Assembly (NCBI GenBank): GCA_964529005.1
Contig: CAZGUH010000007.1
Coordinates: forward strand, 1-64,000
DNA: 64,000 nucleotides
Direction of reading: 5' to 3'
Source of the DNA: CAZGUH01 sp964529005
GTDB taxonomy: Bacteria; Actinomycetota; Acidimicrobiia; Acidimicrobiales; Ilumatobacteraceae
Under the pieces are notes generated by a model that worked only from the letters and a program-made list of their open reading frames with translations, was not told the origin of the DNA and ran no database searches. Below, in pieces: positions 31,337 to 39,025 of the stretch (position 1 is the stretch's first letter; every line of letters begins with the position of its first letter). The translations under genes were made by a program, and so were the position numbers.

Positions 31337-33969
31337 CGGCCACCTCCAGCGCGGGACCGAGCCGAGCCGGAGCGGTGATGCAAGCCGGACCGACATTGGC
31401 GAACGTCAGCCGCTCTTTGGCGGTGCTGCAAGCCGGGGCGCGACATCGATCGGGCCGGGTGCTCGGTCCGATCTCTGCTCGGCCGGCTGCCGACGACGAT
31501 CTCACGCAACCGGTCGCCGTCGACGGCAAGCACTTCCGCGTCGGAGACCGTCGTCATGTCGTGCGCGGCGTCACGTACGGCACGTTCCGTCCCCGTGACG
31601 ACGGCGAGCGGTTCCCGAGCACCGAGGTCGCACGGCGTGACTTCGCCGCGATGGCCGATGCGGGGTTCAACACGGTGCGCACCTACACGGCTCCGAGCGA
31701 CGACATCATCGACGCTGCGGCGACGTCGGGGGTACGACTCTTCGCCGGGCTGCACACGAACGACTGGCGTTACCTCGTGGGCACGTCCCGCCGCGAGCAG
31801 CGGCGGCAGATGGACGCCGCGGAGCGCCACGTCCGCGAGGTCGCCCGCCGGTGGCAGGGACGCCCGGAGATCTTTGCTCTGTCGCTCGGGAACGAGGTCC
31901 CGGCCGACGTGGTCCGCTGGTTCGGCTCACGTCGAGTGGCCGCCTCGATCGCCCGCCTGGCCGAGGTCGTGAAGGAAGAGGACCCCGAGCGGCTCATCAC
32001 GTACGGGAACTACCCCTCGGCCGAATACCTCGCGCTCGACACCTTGGACTTCCTGACGTTCAACGTGTTCCTCGACGACGCGCACGACCTGCGCGCCTAC
32101 CTCAACAGGCTTCACAGCCTCGCCGAGGATCGGCCGCTGGTGCTCGGCGAGTTCGGCCGCCACGTCGGCGACGGACTGGACGAAGAGCACCAGCAGGCGC
32201 AGCTGCTCGACGCGCAATACGAGGTCGCCCTCGAGCGTGGCGTCGCTGGCGCCGTCGTCTTCGCCTGGACCGACGAGTGGCACGTCGGTGACGCTCCGGT
32301 CGAGGGCTGGCGCTTCGGCCTGACCCGCACCGATCGATCGCCACGCGAGGCGCTGCACATCGCCAAGCGCTGGAACGCGCGGACGGTCGCCGATCTGAGT
32401 GTGAGATGGCCGCGCATCAGCGTGGTGGTGTGCGCCCACAACGAGGAAGCGACCATCGCAGAGTGTCTCACTGCGGCGACGGCGCTCGACTACCCGGACT
32501 TCGAGGTCATCGTCGTCGACGACGGTTCGAGCGATCAGACCGCGGAGATCGCCGAGTCCTTCGCCGGCGTGCGCACCGTTCGGCAGCGACACGCAGGCCT
32601 GAGCGCGGCGCGCAACACGGGCATCGACGCAGCGACCGGCGAGATCGTGGCGTACCTCGACGCTGATGCCTATCCCACGCCGGAATGGCTCCGGTACCTC
32701 TACCTCGCGTTCGATCGGCGTGATGTGGGCGGAGCGGGAGGGCCGAACCTGCCGCCACCGAACGATCCGGACCTGGCGCAACTCGTCGCCGCGTCGCCGG
32801 GTGGCCCCGCGCACGTGCTCGTCAGCGACGACCGCGCCGAGCACGTGCCCGGCTGCAACATGGCGTTCTGGCGATCGGTGTTGATCGAGATCGGCGGGTT
32901 CGACCCGGTGTATCGCGCGGCCGGTGACGACATCGACGTCTGCTGGAAGGTGCTCGATCGGGGATGGCAGATCGGGTTCCACCCTGCCGCCGTCGTCTGG
33001 CACCACCGGCGGGGCTCGGTGCGGACGTACCTGCGCCAGCAACGCGGCTACGGGCGCGCCGAAGCTCTCGTCGCTGCCCGCCATCCCGATCGCTTCACCC
33101 GCCTCGGGAGCGCGCGCTGGCGCGGTCGGATCTACTCGCCCGAGCGCGGGCGGCACCCCGGCCAGCGGATCTATCGCGGGCCGCTCGGCACCGCGCCGTT
33201 CCAATCGATCTACCACCGTGGCTCGGCAGCCGTGGACTGGGCGCATCAGCTCGGCGTTCCCGTCGGGGTCGGCGTCCTCGTCGCCGCGGCGGCCGTCGCG
33301 AGCGTCTGGTGGCCGGCGATCCTCGTCACGGCGGCGTGCGTCGCCGCCCTTGGCGGCCTGTTCGCGTACGACGTCGCTCGGGCGTCGCCGCGTCGCGGCG
33401 TGCACCACCGGTGGCGATCGCGGGCGACCGTCGCGGCGCTCCACCTGCTCCAACCATTGGCCCGCTGGTGGGGGCGCACGCGCCATTGGCAGGTCGCCCA
33501 CCGCGACGTCGGGAGCGATCCGCTCCCGCAGTTTCGACGAACCGCCGGAGGCGTCTTGCTGGGCCCAGCCACCCGGCCGCGCGCCGAGATCGCCCGCGCC
33601 GTGCAGGCGACGCTGCGCACCGCCGGCTACGGCATCGGTGCGACGACGGGCTGGGAGGACCACGACGGATCCGTCAGCGGATCGTTCCTCCTCGCCGGCC
33701 GGCTGATCACGAGCGAGCACCCGGCGGGCACGCTGCAGCTCCGCATCCGCCGCAGGTGGAGCCGCGCCGGGGCCATTCTCGTGCCGCTCGTCGCCGCCGT
33801 GTGTGCATGGGTCTCGCCGAGTGCGCTGATCGTCGTGGCCGGGGCCGTGATCACGGACGTCGCGATCGGGATGTGGAAGCTGGGGCCGCGAGCACGGTTG
33901 GCGCTCACGGGCTCGCTCCGCGGGCGTGCGCCGAGCGACAGGCCACTACGGACGGAACGAGGCGAATGA
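31333..33969 (+). CDS. Glycoside hydrolase-GT2 glycosyltransferase fusion, membrane bound
   Basis: This 878-residue protein combines two carbohydrate activities. Residues about 60-345 form a TIM-barrel glycosidase domain of clan-A type, with a putative acid/base Glu in SLGNEVP (E188) and nucleophile in VLGEFG (E273). Residues about 360-640 are a GT2 glycosyltransferase with VVVDDGSSDQT, the metal-binding DAD (443-445), a GDDIDVCWK acidic motif and QQRGYGRAE. Two hydrophobic pairs of segments follow (about 650-690 and 815-860). It may make and trim or transfer a surface polysaccharide. It starts inside the stop of the anti-sigma gene (ATGA), so it probably belongs to the sigma-controlled transcript. 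Its end overlaps the convergent deacetylase gene by 24 nt. Confidence 0.82.
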   Translation: MTATSSAGPSRAGAVMQAGPTLANVSRSLAVLQAGARHRSGRVLGPISARPAADDDLTQPVAVDGKHFRVGDRRHVVRGVTYGTFRPRDDGERFPSTEVARRDFAAMADAGFNTVRTYTAPSDDIIDAAATSGVRLFAGLHTNDWRYLVGTSRREQRRQMDAAERHVREVARRWQGRPEIFALSLGNEVPADVVRWFGSRRVAASIARLAEVVKEEDPERLITYGNYPSAEYLALDTLDFLTFNVFLDDAHDLRAYLNRLHSLAEDRPLVLGEFGRHVGDGLDEEHQQAQLLDAQYEVALERGVAGAVVFAWTDEWHVGDAPVEGWRFGLTRTDRSPREALHIAKRWNARTVADLSVRWPRISVVVCAHNEEATIAECLTAATALDYPDFEVIVVDDGSSDQTAEIAESFAGVRTVRQRHAGLSAARNTGIDAATGEIVAYLDADAYPTPEWLRYLYLAFDRRDVGGAGGPNLPPPNDPDLAQLVAASPGGPAHVLVSDDRAEHVPGCNMAFWRSVLIEIGGFDPVYRAAGDDIDVCWKVLDRGWQIGFHPAAVVWHHRRGSVRTYLRQQRGYGRAEALVAARHPDRFTRLGSARWRGRIYSPERGRHPGQRIYRGPLGTAPFQSIYHRGSAAVDWAHQLGVPVGVGVLVAAAAVASVWWPAILVTAACVAALGGLFAYDVARASPRRGVHHRWRSRATVAALHLLQPLARWWGRTRHWQVAHRDVGSDPLPQFRRTAGGVLLGPATRPRAEIARAVQATLRTAGYGIGATTGWEDHDGSVSGSFLLAGRLITSEHPAGTLQLRIRRRWSRAGAILVPLVAAVCAWVSPSALIVVAGAVITDVAIGMWKLGPRARLALTGSLRGRAPSDRPLRTERGE

Positions 33970-34650
33970 GCGCAATGCGATGCCCTCGCCCTCGATCGCC
34001 GCACGCACGTCGTGGTGGCACAACGCAGCGACCTCGATTGCCCGCTCCTCGCGATAGGTGGTCTCGAGGTCTGAATCGAAGCCGGGGTGGCAGGCCAGTT
34101 CGGTGGTGCCGGAAGGCAGCGCCGTGATGACGGCGACCAACGCCTGCACGCTGATCGCATCGGGATAGGGCACGCCGCGACCGTCCTGGCCGTAGAACGC
34201 GCCCTCGTGACGGATGCCGGGCGTCATCGCCCGGACGGGCACGCCCAGGCGATCGCCGATCTCCAACAGCGCGGGCTTCACGTTGCGGTCGTGATGGACA
34301 TGCTGGTGAGAGTCGAGGTGCGTGGGTTCGCGCCCGGTCATGCGTCGGAAGGCTTCGAGTTGGGCAGCGACCTCCGTCGCGACCTGCGCAGCGTCGTCCA
34401 TGGCCACCACTCGGTAGCGCTCCTTCCACTCGCCATCGGTGTAGTGCCACTCGCCGAGGTCGACGTGGATGCCGATCGCCAGCGCGGGGTGCTGCCGGGC
34501 AGCGCGGACGCCGTCCTGTGCGGCGGGGCCGCGCACCATCAGCGAGGTGCTCGTGACGATGCCGTGCTGATGTGCGTGGAGGATGCCACGGTTGACGCCC
34601 GGTGAGAGACCGAAGTCGTCTGCGTTCACGATCAGCGTGCGGTCGGTCAT
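33946..34650 (-). CDS. ChbG/HpnK-family deacetylase (YdjC-like)
   Basis: This 234-residue protein is of the YdjC/ChbG/HpnK metal-dependent deacetylase family. Metal-binding motifs are visible: NADDFGLS at the N-terminus, HLDSHQHVHH in the middle and CHPG near the C-terminus. Members remove N-acetyl groups from chito-oligosaccharides or from N-acetylglucosamine attached to lipids. Here the glycan-locus context suggests a sugar intermediate. The start overlaps the stop of the upstream kinase-like gene by 4 nt (34647-34650), and the 3' end overlaps the convergent GT2 fusion gene by 24 nt. The exact substrate cannot be read from sequence. Confidence 0.87.
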   Translation of the reverse strand: MTDRTLIVNADDFGLSPGVNRGILHAHQHGIVTSTSLMVRGPAAQDGVRAARQHPALAIGIHVDLGEWHYTDGEWKERYRVVAMDDAAQVATEVAAQLEAFRRMTGREPTHLDSHQHVHHDRNVKPALLEIGDRLGVPVRAMTPGIRHEGAFYGQDGRGVPYPDAISVQALVAVITALPSGTTELACHPGFDSDLETTYREERAIEVAALCHHDVRAAIEGEGIALRSFASFRP

Positions 34651-35591
34651 GGCAGCACCATCCTCGCCAGCTCCAGCGCTTCACCCAACCAATCGCGCGC
34701 CTGGCCGTGAGGTGGCCGCCAGCCCGCCGACCAGCCGAGCCATTGCAGCGCGAGGTGCAGGCGGCAGCGATCGAGATCGGCGAGCGACCCGGGCAGCGCG
34801 CCGTACGCCGACAGCAGCGACGCAGCCGATGCCGCGTCCCACCCCGACACGAGCGCGGCCAGATCGATCATCGCGGGACCGATCGCCGCCATCTCCCAGT
34901 CGACCGGGCACACCTCGGTCCCTTCGCCGCGCGCCACGACGAGCACGTTGGAGGGGTACAGCTCGCCGTGGACCAGCGTCGCCGGCAGCGTCGTGAGACG
35001 ATCGACGACCGTGCCGTACGCATCCAAGCGCGTGAGAAGCTCGCGGGCGCGAGGATCGGCTGACGCGGCGAGGCTTTCCGCGGCACGCTCGGCCCACATC
35101 GTGAACCATCGCCGGTCATGGCGGAACAGCGACCGGTTGGCGGCCAGCGCGCTGTCCGTGCGATGAGCGAACGACCGATGGAACGCCGCCGTCCAACGAG
35201 TGACCGCCTGCCACACCTCGATGTCGCCGATCTGCCAGAGCTCGACGCCGGGCGAGCGCTCGCAGATCAGCCAGTGACGCGGGAGCGTGCGATCACAGAT
35301 GGCGCCGAGGTAGCGCGGCCCGATGCCCTCGGGCCGCAAGATCCGTTCGTACGTGACGATCTCGCGGGTCGGGTCGTCGAGGAACCTCGGCCTGCTCGAG
35401 CGTGCGTCGGCGAGCATGTGATCGCGGGCGAAGTCCTTGAGGATCAACTGCGCCACCTCGCCGCCCGCGAACCGCGCCCGCACCTCGGTCAGCGCACAGC
35501 TCGTCGCATACGCGTACCGCCGCGTCGAGACGGCGGTGAGCGTGCGATTCGGGTACGCCTCGCCGATCACGCCGATCAGATCGGTCGTCAT
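34647..35591 (-). CDS. Aminoglycoside phosphotransferase-family kinase
   Basis: This 314-residue protein is of the APH/choline-kinase-like fold. The catalytic loop is LVHGELYPSNVLV; the usual HGDLHPGN Asp is replaced by Glu. The metal-binding segment is VDWEMAAIGPAMIDLAAL. The N-lobe contains LILKDFARD with the ATP-contacting lysine. In glycan loci such kinases may phosphorylate a sugar or sugar alcohol; antibiotic resistance is less likely here. The Asp-to-Glu change in the catalytic loop could lower activity. It overlaps both neighbours by 4 nt (glycosyltransferase upstream, deacetylase downstream), forming a three-gene minus-strand unit. Confidence 0.8.
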   Translation of the reverse strand: MTTDLIGVIGEAYPNRTLTAVSTRRYAYATSCALTEVRARFAGGEVAQLILKDFARDHMLADARSSRPRFLDDPTREIVTYERILRPEGIGPRYLGAICDRTLPRHWLICERSPGVELWQIGDIEVWQAVTRWTAAFHRSFAHRTDSALAANRSLFRHDRRWFTMWAERAAESLAASADPRARELLTRLDAYGTVVDRLTTLPATLVHGELYPSNVLVVARGEGTEVCPVDWEMAAIGPAMIDLAALVSGWDAASAASLLSAYGALPGSLADLDRCRLHLALQWLGWSAGWRPPHGQARDWLGEALELARMVLP

Positions 35592-36736
35592 GTCGCGACC
35601 GCCTCCAGAAGGCGGCCGAGCACGCGGTCGGACGCGAGGTGCTCCTCGGCGATCGCCCGCGCTGCCGCCCGGTGCCCCTCCGGGTCACGCCGCAACGCGT
35701 CGACGGCGACGGCGACGTCGTCGACGGTGGAGAAGACGAACAGTCCGTCGCCGGTCGGCAAACGCCGCCCGAACCCGGTGTCCTGCGCGATCACGGGGCG
35801 CCCGCTGGCGAGGTAGCACGCGCTGCGATCGCTGAACCATCCCGAGTTCGACACGACGTAGCCGCTCTTCGCGATGCCCAGCTCCGCCCGCGACGTCTGC
35901 ACGAACCGGCGATACGCGTCGGGGGTCGCGGCGAGGTCGGCAGGATCGGCCAGGCGCCACCCGTTCTCGTGCAACGCCGTCACGTCCGGCCGCTCGCCGG
36001 GATGGATCGCGAGAGCGAGCAGGAAGCTCTCGTCGACGCGACGCGGGAGATCGAACAGGGGACGGAGCGAGTGCGCCTTCTGTCCGTAGTGGACGCCGTC
36101 ATGGTGGATCGATCCGTACCCACGCCAGTGCGCGATCGTGGTCAACGCATCGTGCCGGACCTCTGGGGCGAACGGCCACTCATCGAGGACGACAGGAGGC
36201 AGCGTCGGCATCCACGCTCGACCGCACGTCGGGATGGGGGAGCCCGCAGCGCCGATCGTGTCGGCGATCGTCACGAAGTGGGTGTGCCCGTCGAGCCCCA
36301 TGTCCACGCGATCGAACGTGTGCCACATCTGCACGAACGCGGGATCGAGGTCGAGGTACACGCGGGCGCCGATCGGTTCGACGAGCCGCGGGGTCCGCAA
36401 CATCCCCGAGACGTTGATGAGCAGATCGGCGGCCTTCGCAGCACGCTGCACGGCGTCGTCGTCGAGACCGGCGACGGTCGTGCCGTCGGGTCCGAGCAAC
36501 GCCCATCGGTCGTCGAGGCCGAACCGCGCCATCACCGCGCCGCAGTACTCGATCTGATCGGCGGCGACGGGTCCGTCGATCGGCTCGACGAACGTGACGT
36601 CGCATCCCAAGGCCCGCAGGCCGAGGAGATACTGGAGGATCGCCCACGTCGCCCCGCCTTGGTGTGGGACCTTGGCGATCATCCCGCTGAGGACCACCGC
36701 GGGTGCTCCGGAGGGACCTCGGTAGATTGGCTCCAT
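35588..36736 (-). CDS. Glycosyltransferase, locus family member 1
   Basis: This 382-residue protein has a GT-B-like layout and belongs to a family present four times in this locus (also 36735, 37892 and the N-terminus of 46307). Shared phrases are VVLSGMIAKVPHQGGATW, YLDLDPAFVQMWH, HFVTIADTIG, IPTCGRAWMPTLPPVVLDEW, SGWFSDRSACYLASGRPVIAQDTGF and LPTGDGL. These make it a probable glycosyltransferase; donor and acceptor are unknown. The ATG at 36736 shares its CCATGG with the divergent gene's ATG. A GTG near VVLSG is an alternative start. TACGCT lies 10 nt upstream, inside the divergent gene. It heads a minus-strand unit with the kinase and the deacetylase. Confidence 0.8.
   Translation of the reverse strand: MEPIYRGPSGAPAVVLSGMIAKVPHQGGATWAILQYLLGLRALGCDVTFVEPIDGPVAADQIEYCGAVMARFGLDDRWALLGPDGTTVAGLDDDAVQRAAKAADLLINVSGMLRTPRLVEPIGARVYLDLDPAFVQMWHTFDRVDMGLDGHTHFVTIADTIGAAGSPIPTCGRAWMPTLPPVVLDEWPFAPEVRHDALTTIAHWRGYGSIHHDGVHYGQKAHSLRPLFDLPRRVDESFLLALAIHPGERPDVTALHENGWRLADPADLAATPDAYRRFVQTSRAELGIAKSGYVVSNSGWFSDRSACYLASGRPVIAQDTGFGRRLPTGDGLFVFSTVDDVAVAVDALRRDPEGHRAAARAIAEEHLASDRVLGRLLEAVAT
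36723..36728 (+). promoter_or_regulatory. -10-like TAGATT 6 nt before the 36735 gene
   Basis: TAGATT, spacer GGCTCC, then ATG at 36735. The element lies inside the start region of the divergent minus-strand gene. It fits the leaderless pattern. Confidence 0.45.
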
Positions 36737-37895
36737 GGGCCAGCCCAGCGTAGTGGTCGCCGGTTCGCTGGCGCAGCGGCCCTTCGTCGGTGGACACACG
36801 TGGGTGTTGCTCAACTACCTGCTGGGATTTCGGCAGCTCGGTTGGGATGTGCACTTCGTCGACCGCGTCGAGCCCGGCATGTGCGTCGACGCGCACGGGC
36901 GGCCGGCGCCCGCGGCCGGGTCGGCGAACGTGGCCTACCTGCGCGACGTGATGAGCAGAGTCGGCCTCGACGGTCGATGGACCCTCGGCCACGATGGCTG
37001 GCGTGAGGTCTTCGGCGCGCCGCTGCCGGTCGCGCTGGAGCGCGCCCGGCGGGCGAACGTGCTGCTGAACGTGATGGGCTTCCTCGACCACGACGATCTG
37101 CTCGGCGCGGCGCCGACGCGCGTGTTCCTCGACATCGACCCCGGCTTCGGGCAGATGTGGTGCGCGCTCGGGCTCCATGACCTGTTCGCCGGCCACGACA
37201 CGTTCGTGACCATCGGCGAGAACATCGGGGACGCGGGCTGCGAGATCCCGCTGTGCGGGCGTGAGTGGATCACCACCAAGCAGCCCGTCGCCCTCGACCA
37301 CTGGCCCGCACAGACCACCCGAGGCCGAGCGATCACGAGCGTCGTCACGTGGCGCGGTCCCTTCGCGCCCGTGGAGTACGCGGGGCGCACCTACGGTTTG
37401 CGCGTGCACGAGTTCCGCAAGTTCGCCGATCTGCCGCGCCGCGCCGGGGAGGCATTCGAGATCGCGCTCGACATCGACGAGTCCGATGCCGCCGACCGTG
37501 AGCGCTTGCTCGACGCCGGCTGGACCCTGCTCGACCCCGCCTCGGTCGCCGGAGACCCGTGGCGTTACCGCGCGTTCGTCCAGGCGTCGAGCGCGGAGAT
37601 CATGGTCGCGAAGAACCTTTACGTGCAGACCCGAAGCGGGTGGTTCAGCGATCGCAGCGCGTGCTACTTGGCGAGCGGCCGCCCGGTCGTGGCGCAGGAC
37701 ACCGGGCTGGACGGAAACCTGCCGATCGGTGAGGGGCTGCGGACGTTCGACGACGTCGACGAGGCCGCCGAGGCCGTCAAGGAGGTGTCGGCCGATTATC
37801 CGCGTCACGCAGGCGCGGCGCGGGCGATTGCCGAAGAGCACTTCGCCGCGGACCGTGTGCTGGGTCGCCTGGTCGCTCGCCTCGGCGTCGCATGA
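36735..37895 (+). CDS. Glycosyltransferase, locus family member 2
   Basis: This 386-residue paralogue of the divergent gene at 35588-36736 has VVVAGSLAQRPFVGGHTWVLLNY, VFLDIDPGFGQMW, FVTIGENIGDAGCEIPLCG and SGWFSDRSACYLASGRPVVAQDTG. Its probable activity is sugar transfer with a GT-B fold; the C-terminal part around SGWFSDRS should bind the nucleotide-sugar. The ATG at 36735 overlaps the opposite-strand ATG. The next glycosyltransferase gene begins 4 nt before its stop, so the two are probably co-translated. Divergence from its neighbours suggests different acceptors within one glycan. Confidence 0.8.
   Translation: MGQPSVVVAGSLAQRPFVGGHTWVLLNYLLGFRQLGWDVHFVDRVEPGMCVDAHGRPAPAAGSANVAYLRDVMSRVGLDGRWTLGHDGWREVFGAPLPVALERARRANVLLNVMGFLDHDDLLGAAPTRVFLDIDPGFGQMWCALGLHDLFAGHDTFVTIGENIGDAGCEIPLCGREWITTKQPVALDHWPAQTTRGRAITSVVTWRGPFAPVEYAGRTYGLRVHEFRKFADLPRRAGEAFEIALDIDESDAADRERLLDAGWTLLDPASVAGDPWRYRAFVQASSAEIMVAKNLYVQTRSGWFSDRSACYLASGRPVVAQDTGLDGNLPIGEGLRTFDDVDEAAEAVKEVSADYPRHAGAARAIAEEHFAADRVLGRLVARLGVA
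36747..36752 (-). promoter_or_regulatory. -10-like TACGCT 10 nt before the 35588-36736 gene
   Basis: On the minus strand TACGCT is followed by 10 nt and the ATG at 36736. It lies inside the first codons of the divergent plus-strand gene, so two overlapping divergent promoters are likely. Confidence 0.35.
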
Positions 37896-39007
37896 CGACC
37901 GTCTTCGTCGCCGGTGCGCTCGCCAACAAAGCCGGGAGCGGGGGCGAGGCATGGGTGCGGATGAGCTGGGTGCGGGGGCTGGAGCGCCTCGGACTCGACG
38001 TCTGGTTCGTCGAGCAGGTCGACCACGCGAGCGACGACGCGCTCGCGTACTTCGACCGCGTCGTCGCCCAGTTCGGCCTCACGGAGCGTGCGGTGCTCAT
38101 GTCTCCGACCGAGCCGTTGCGCGGGCCGTTGCTCGACGCGGTGCTCGACGCGGCGGACGGCGCCCTCCTGGTCAACATCAGCGGTCATCTCGACCACCCT
38201 CTCCTCTTCGGACGCTTCGCTCGTCGGGCGTACGTCGACATCGATCCAGGGTTCACGCAGTCTTGGCATGCGGACGGATTGAGCGGCGCGCGGCTCGCCG
38301 GTCACGACCTCTACTTCACGATCGCGGAGCGGATCGGCCAGCCGGACTGCCCGATCCCGACGTGCGGAGTGCAATGGCGCGGCGTGCGCCAACCCGTAGT
38401 CCTCGACGACTGGCCCGTCGTGCCGGCCCCCGACGAGTTCCGCTTCACCACGGTGGGAAGTTGGCGGGCGCCGTTCGGGCCCGTGACGCTCGACGGCACG
38501 ACATATGGGCTGAAGGTTCACGAGTTCCGGCGTGTCCTCGCCCTGCCCCGGCTCGCCGAGCAGCGCTTCGAACTCGCGCTCGACATCCATCCCGCCGACG
38601 ACGCCGACCGCACCGCGCTCGTCGACCACGGATGGACGCTCGTCGATCCGCGCGTGATCGGCGCCGACCCGCTCGACTTCCGCCGCTACGTGCAATCCTC
38701 CGGCGCCGAGTTCTCCGTGGCGCAAGGCGTGTACGTCGGCACGCGCAGCGGCTGGTTCAGCGACCGGACCGTTCGCTACCTCGCGTCCGGTCGACCCGCC
38801 CTGGTGCAGGACACCGGGTTCAGCTCGACGATCCCCTCCGGGTTGGGACTGGTCGGCTTCACGACGATCGACGACGCGGCGCGCTCCGCGCGCGACATCG
38901 CCCGGCGCAGCGACGAGCACGGCGCCGCGGCACGCGCGCTCGCCGAGTCGCACTTCGACGCGAATCGCGTCCTCGCACGATTCTGCGACCAGTGCGGCCT
39001 GCGCTGA
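37892..39007 (+). CDS. Glycosyltransferase, locus family member 3
   Basis: This 371-residue third paralogue is compact at the N-terminus (MTTVFVAGALANKAGSGGEAW) with AYVDIDPGFTQSWH, YFTIAERIGQPDCPIPTCG and SGWFSDRTVRYLASGRPALVQDTGF. Its probable function is glycosyl transfer in the same pathway as its overlapping upstream neighbour. The short N-terminus helps place the true starts of the other members. Its stop is 19 bp from the convergent ABC exporter gene, with no clear terminator between. Confidence 0.8.
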   Translation: MTTVFVAGALANKAGSGGEAWVRMSWVRGLERLGLDVWFVEQVDHASDDALAYFDRVVAQFGLTERAVLMSPTEPLRGPLLDAVLDAADGALLVNISGHLDHPLLFGRFARRAYVDIDPGFTQSWHADGLSGARLAGHDLYFTIAERIGQPDCPIPTCGVQWRGVRQPVVLDDWPVVPAPDEFRFTTVGSWRAPFGPVTLDGTTYGLKVHEFRRVLALPRLAEQRFELALDIHPADDADRTALVDHGWTLVDPRVIGADPLDFRRYVQSSGAEFSVAQGVYVGTRSGWFSDRTVRYLASGRPALVQDTGFSSTIPSGLGLVGFTTIDDAARSARDIARRSDEHGAAARALAESHFDANRVLARFCDQCGLR

Positions 39008-39025
39008 CGCGCGTCGGGCCGCAGC

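Noticed and set aside
34647..35591. Aminoglycoside resistance gene
   Set aside because: The fold is APH-like, but it sits inside a glycan operon, is overlapped by both neighbours and has a changed catalytic loop (HGELYPSN). A sugar kinase or related role is more likely.
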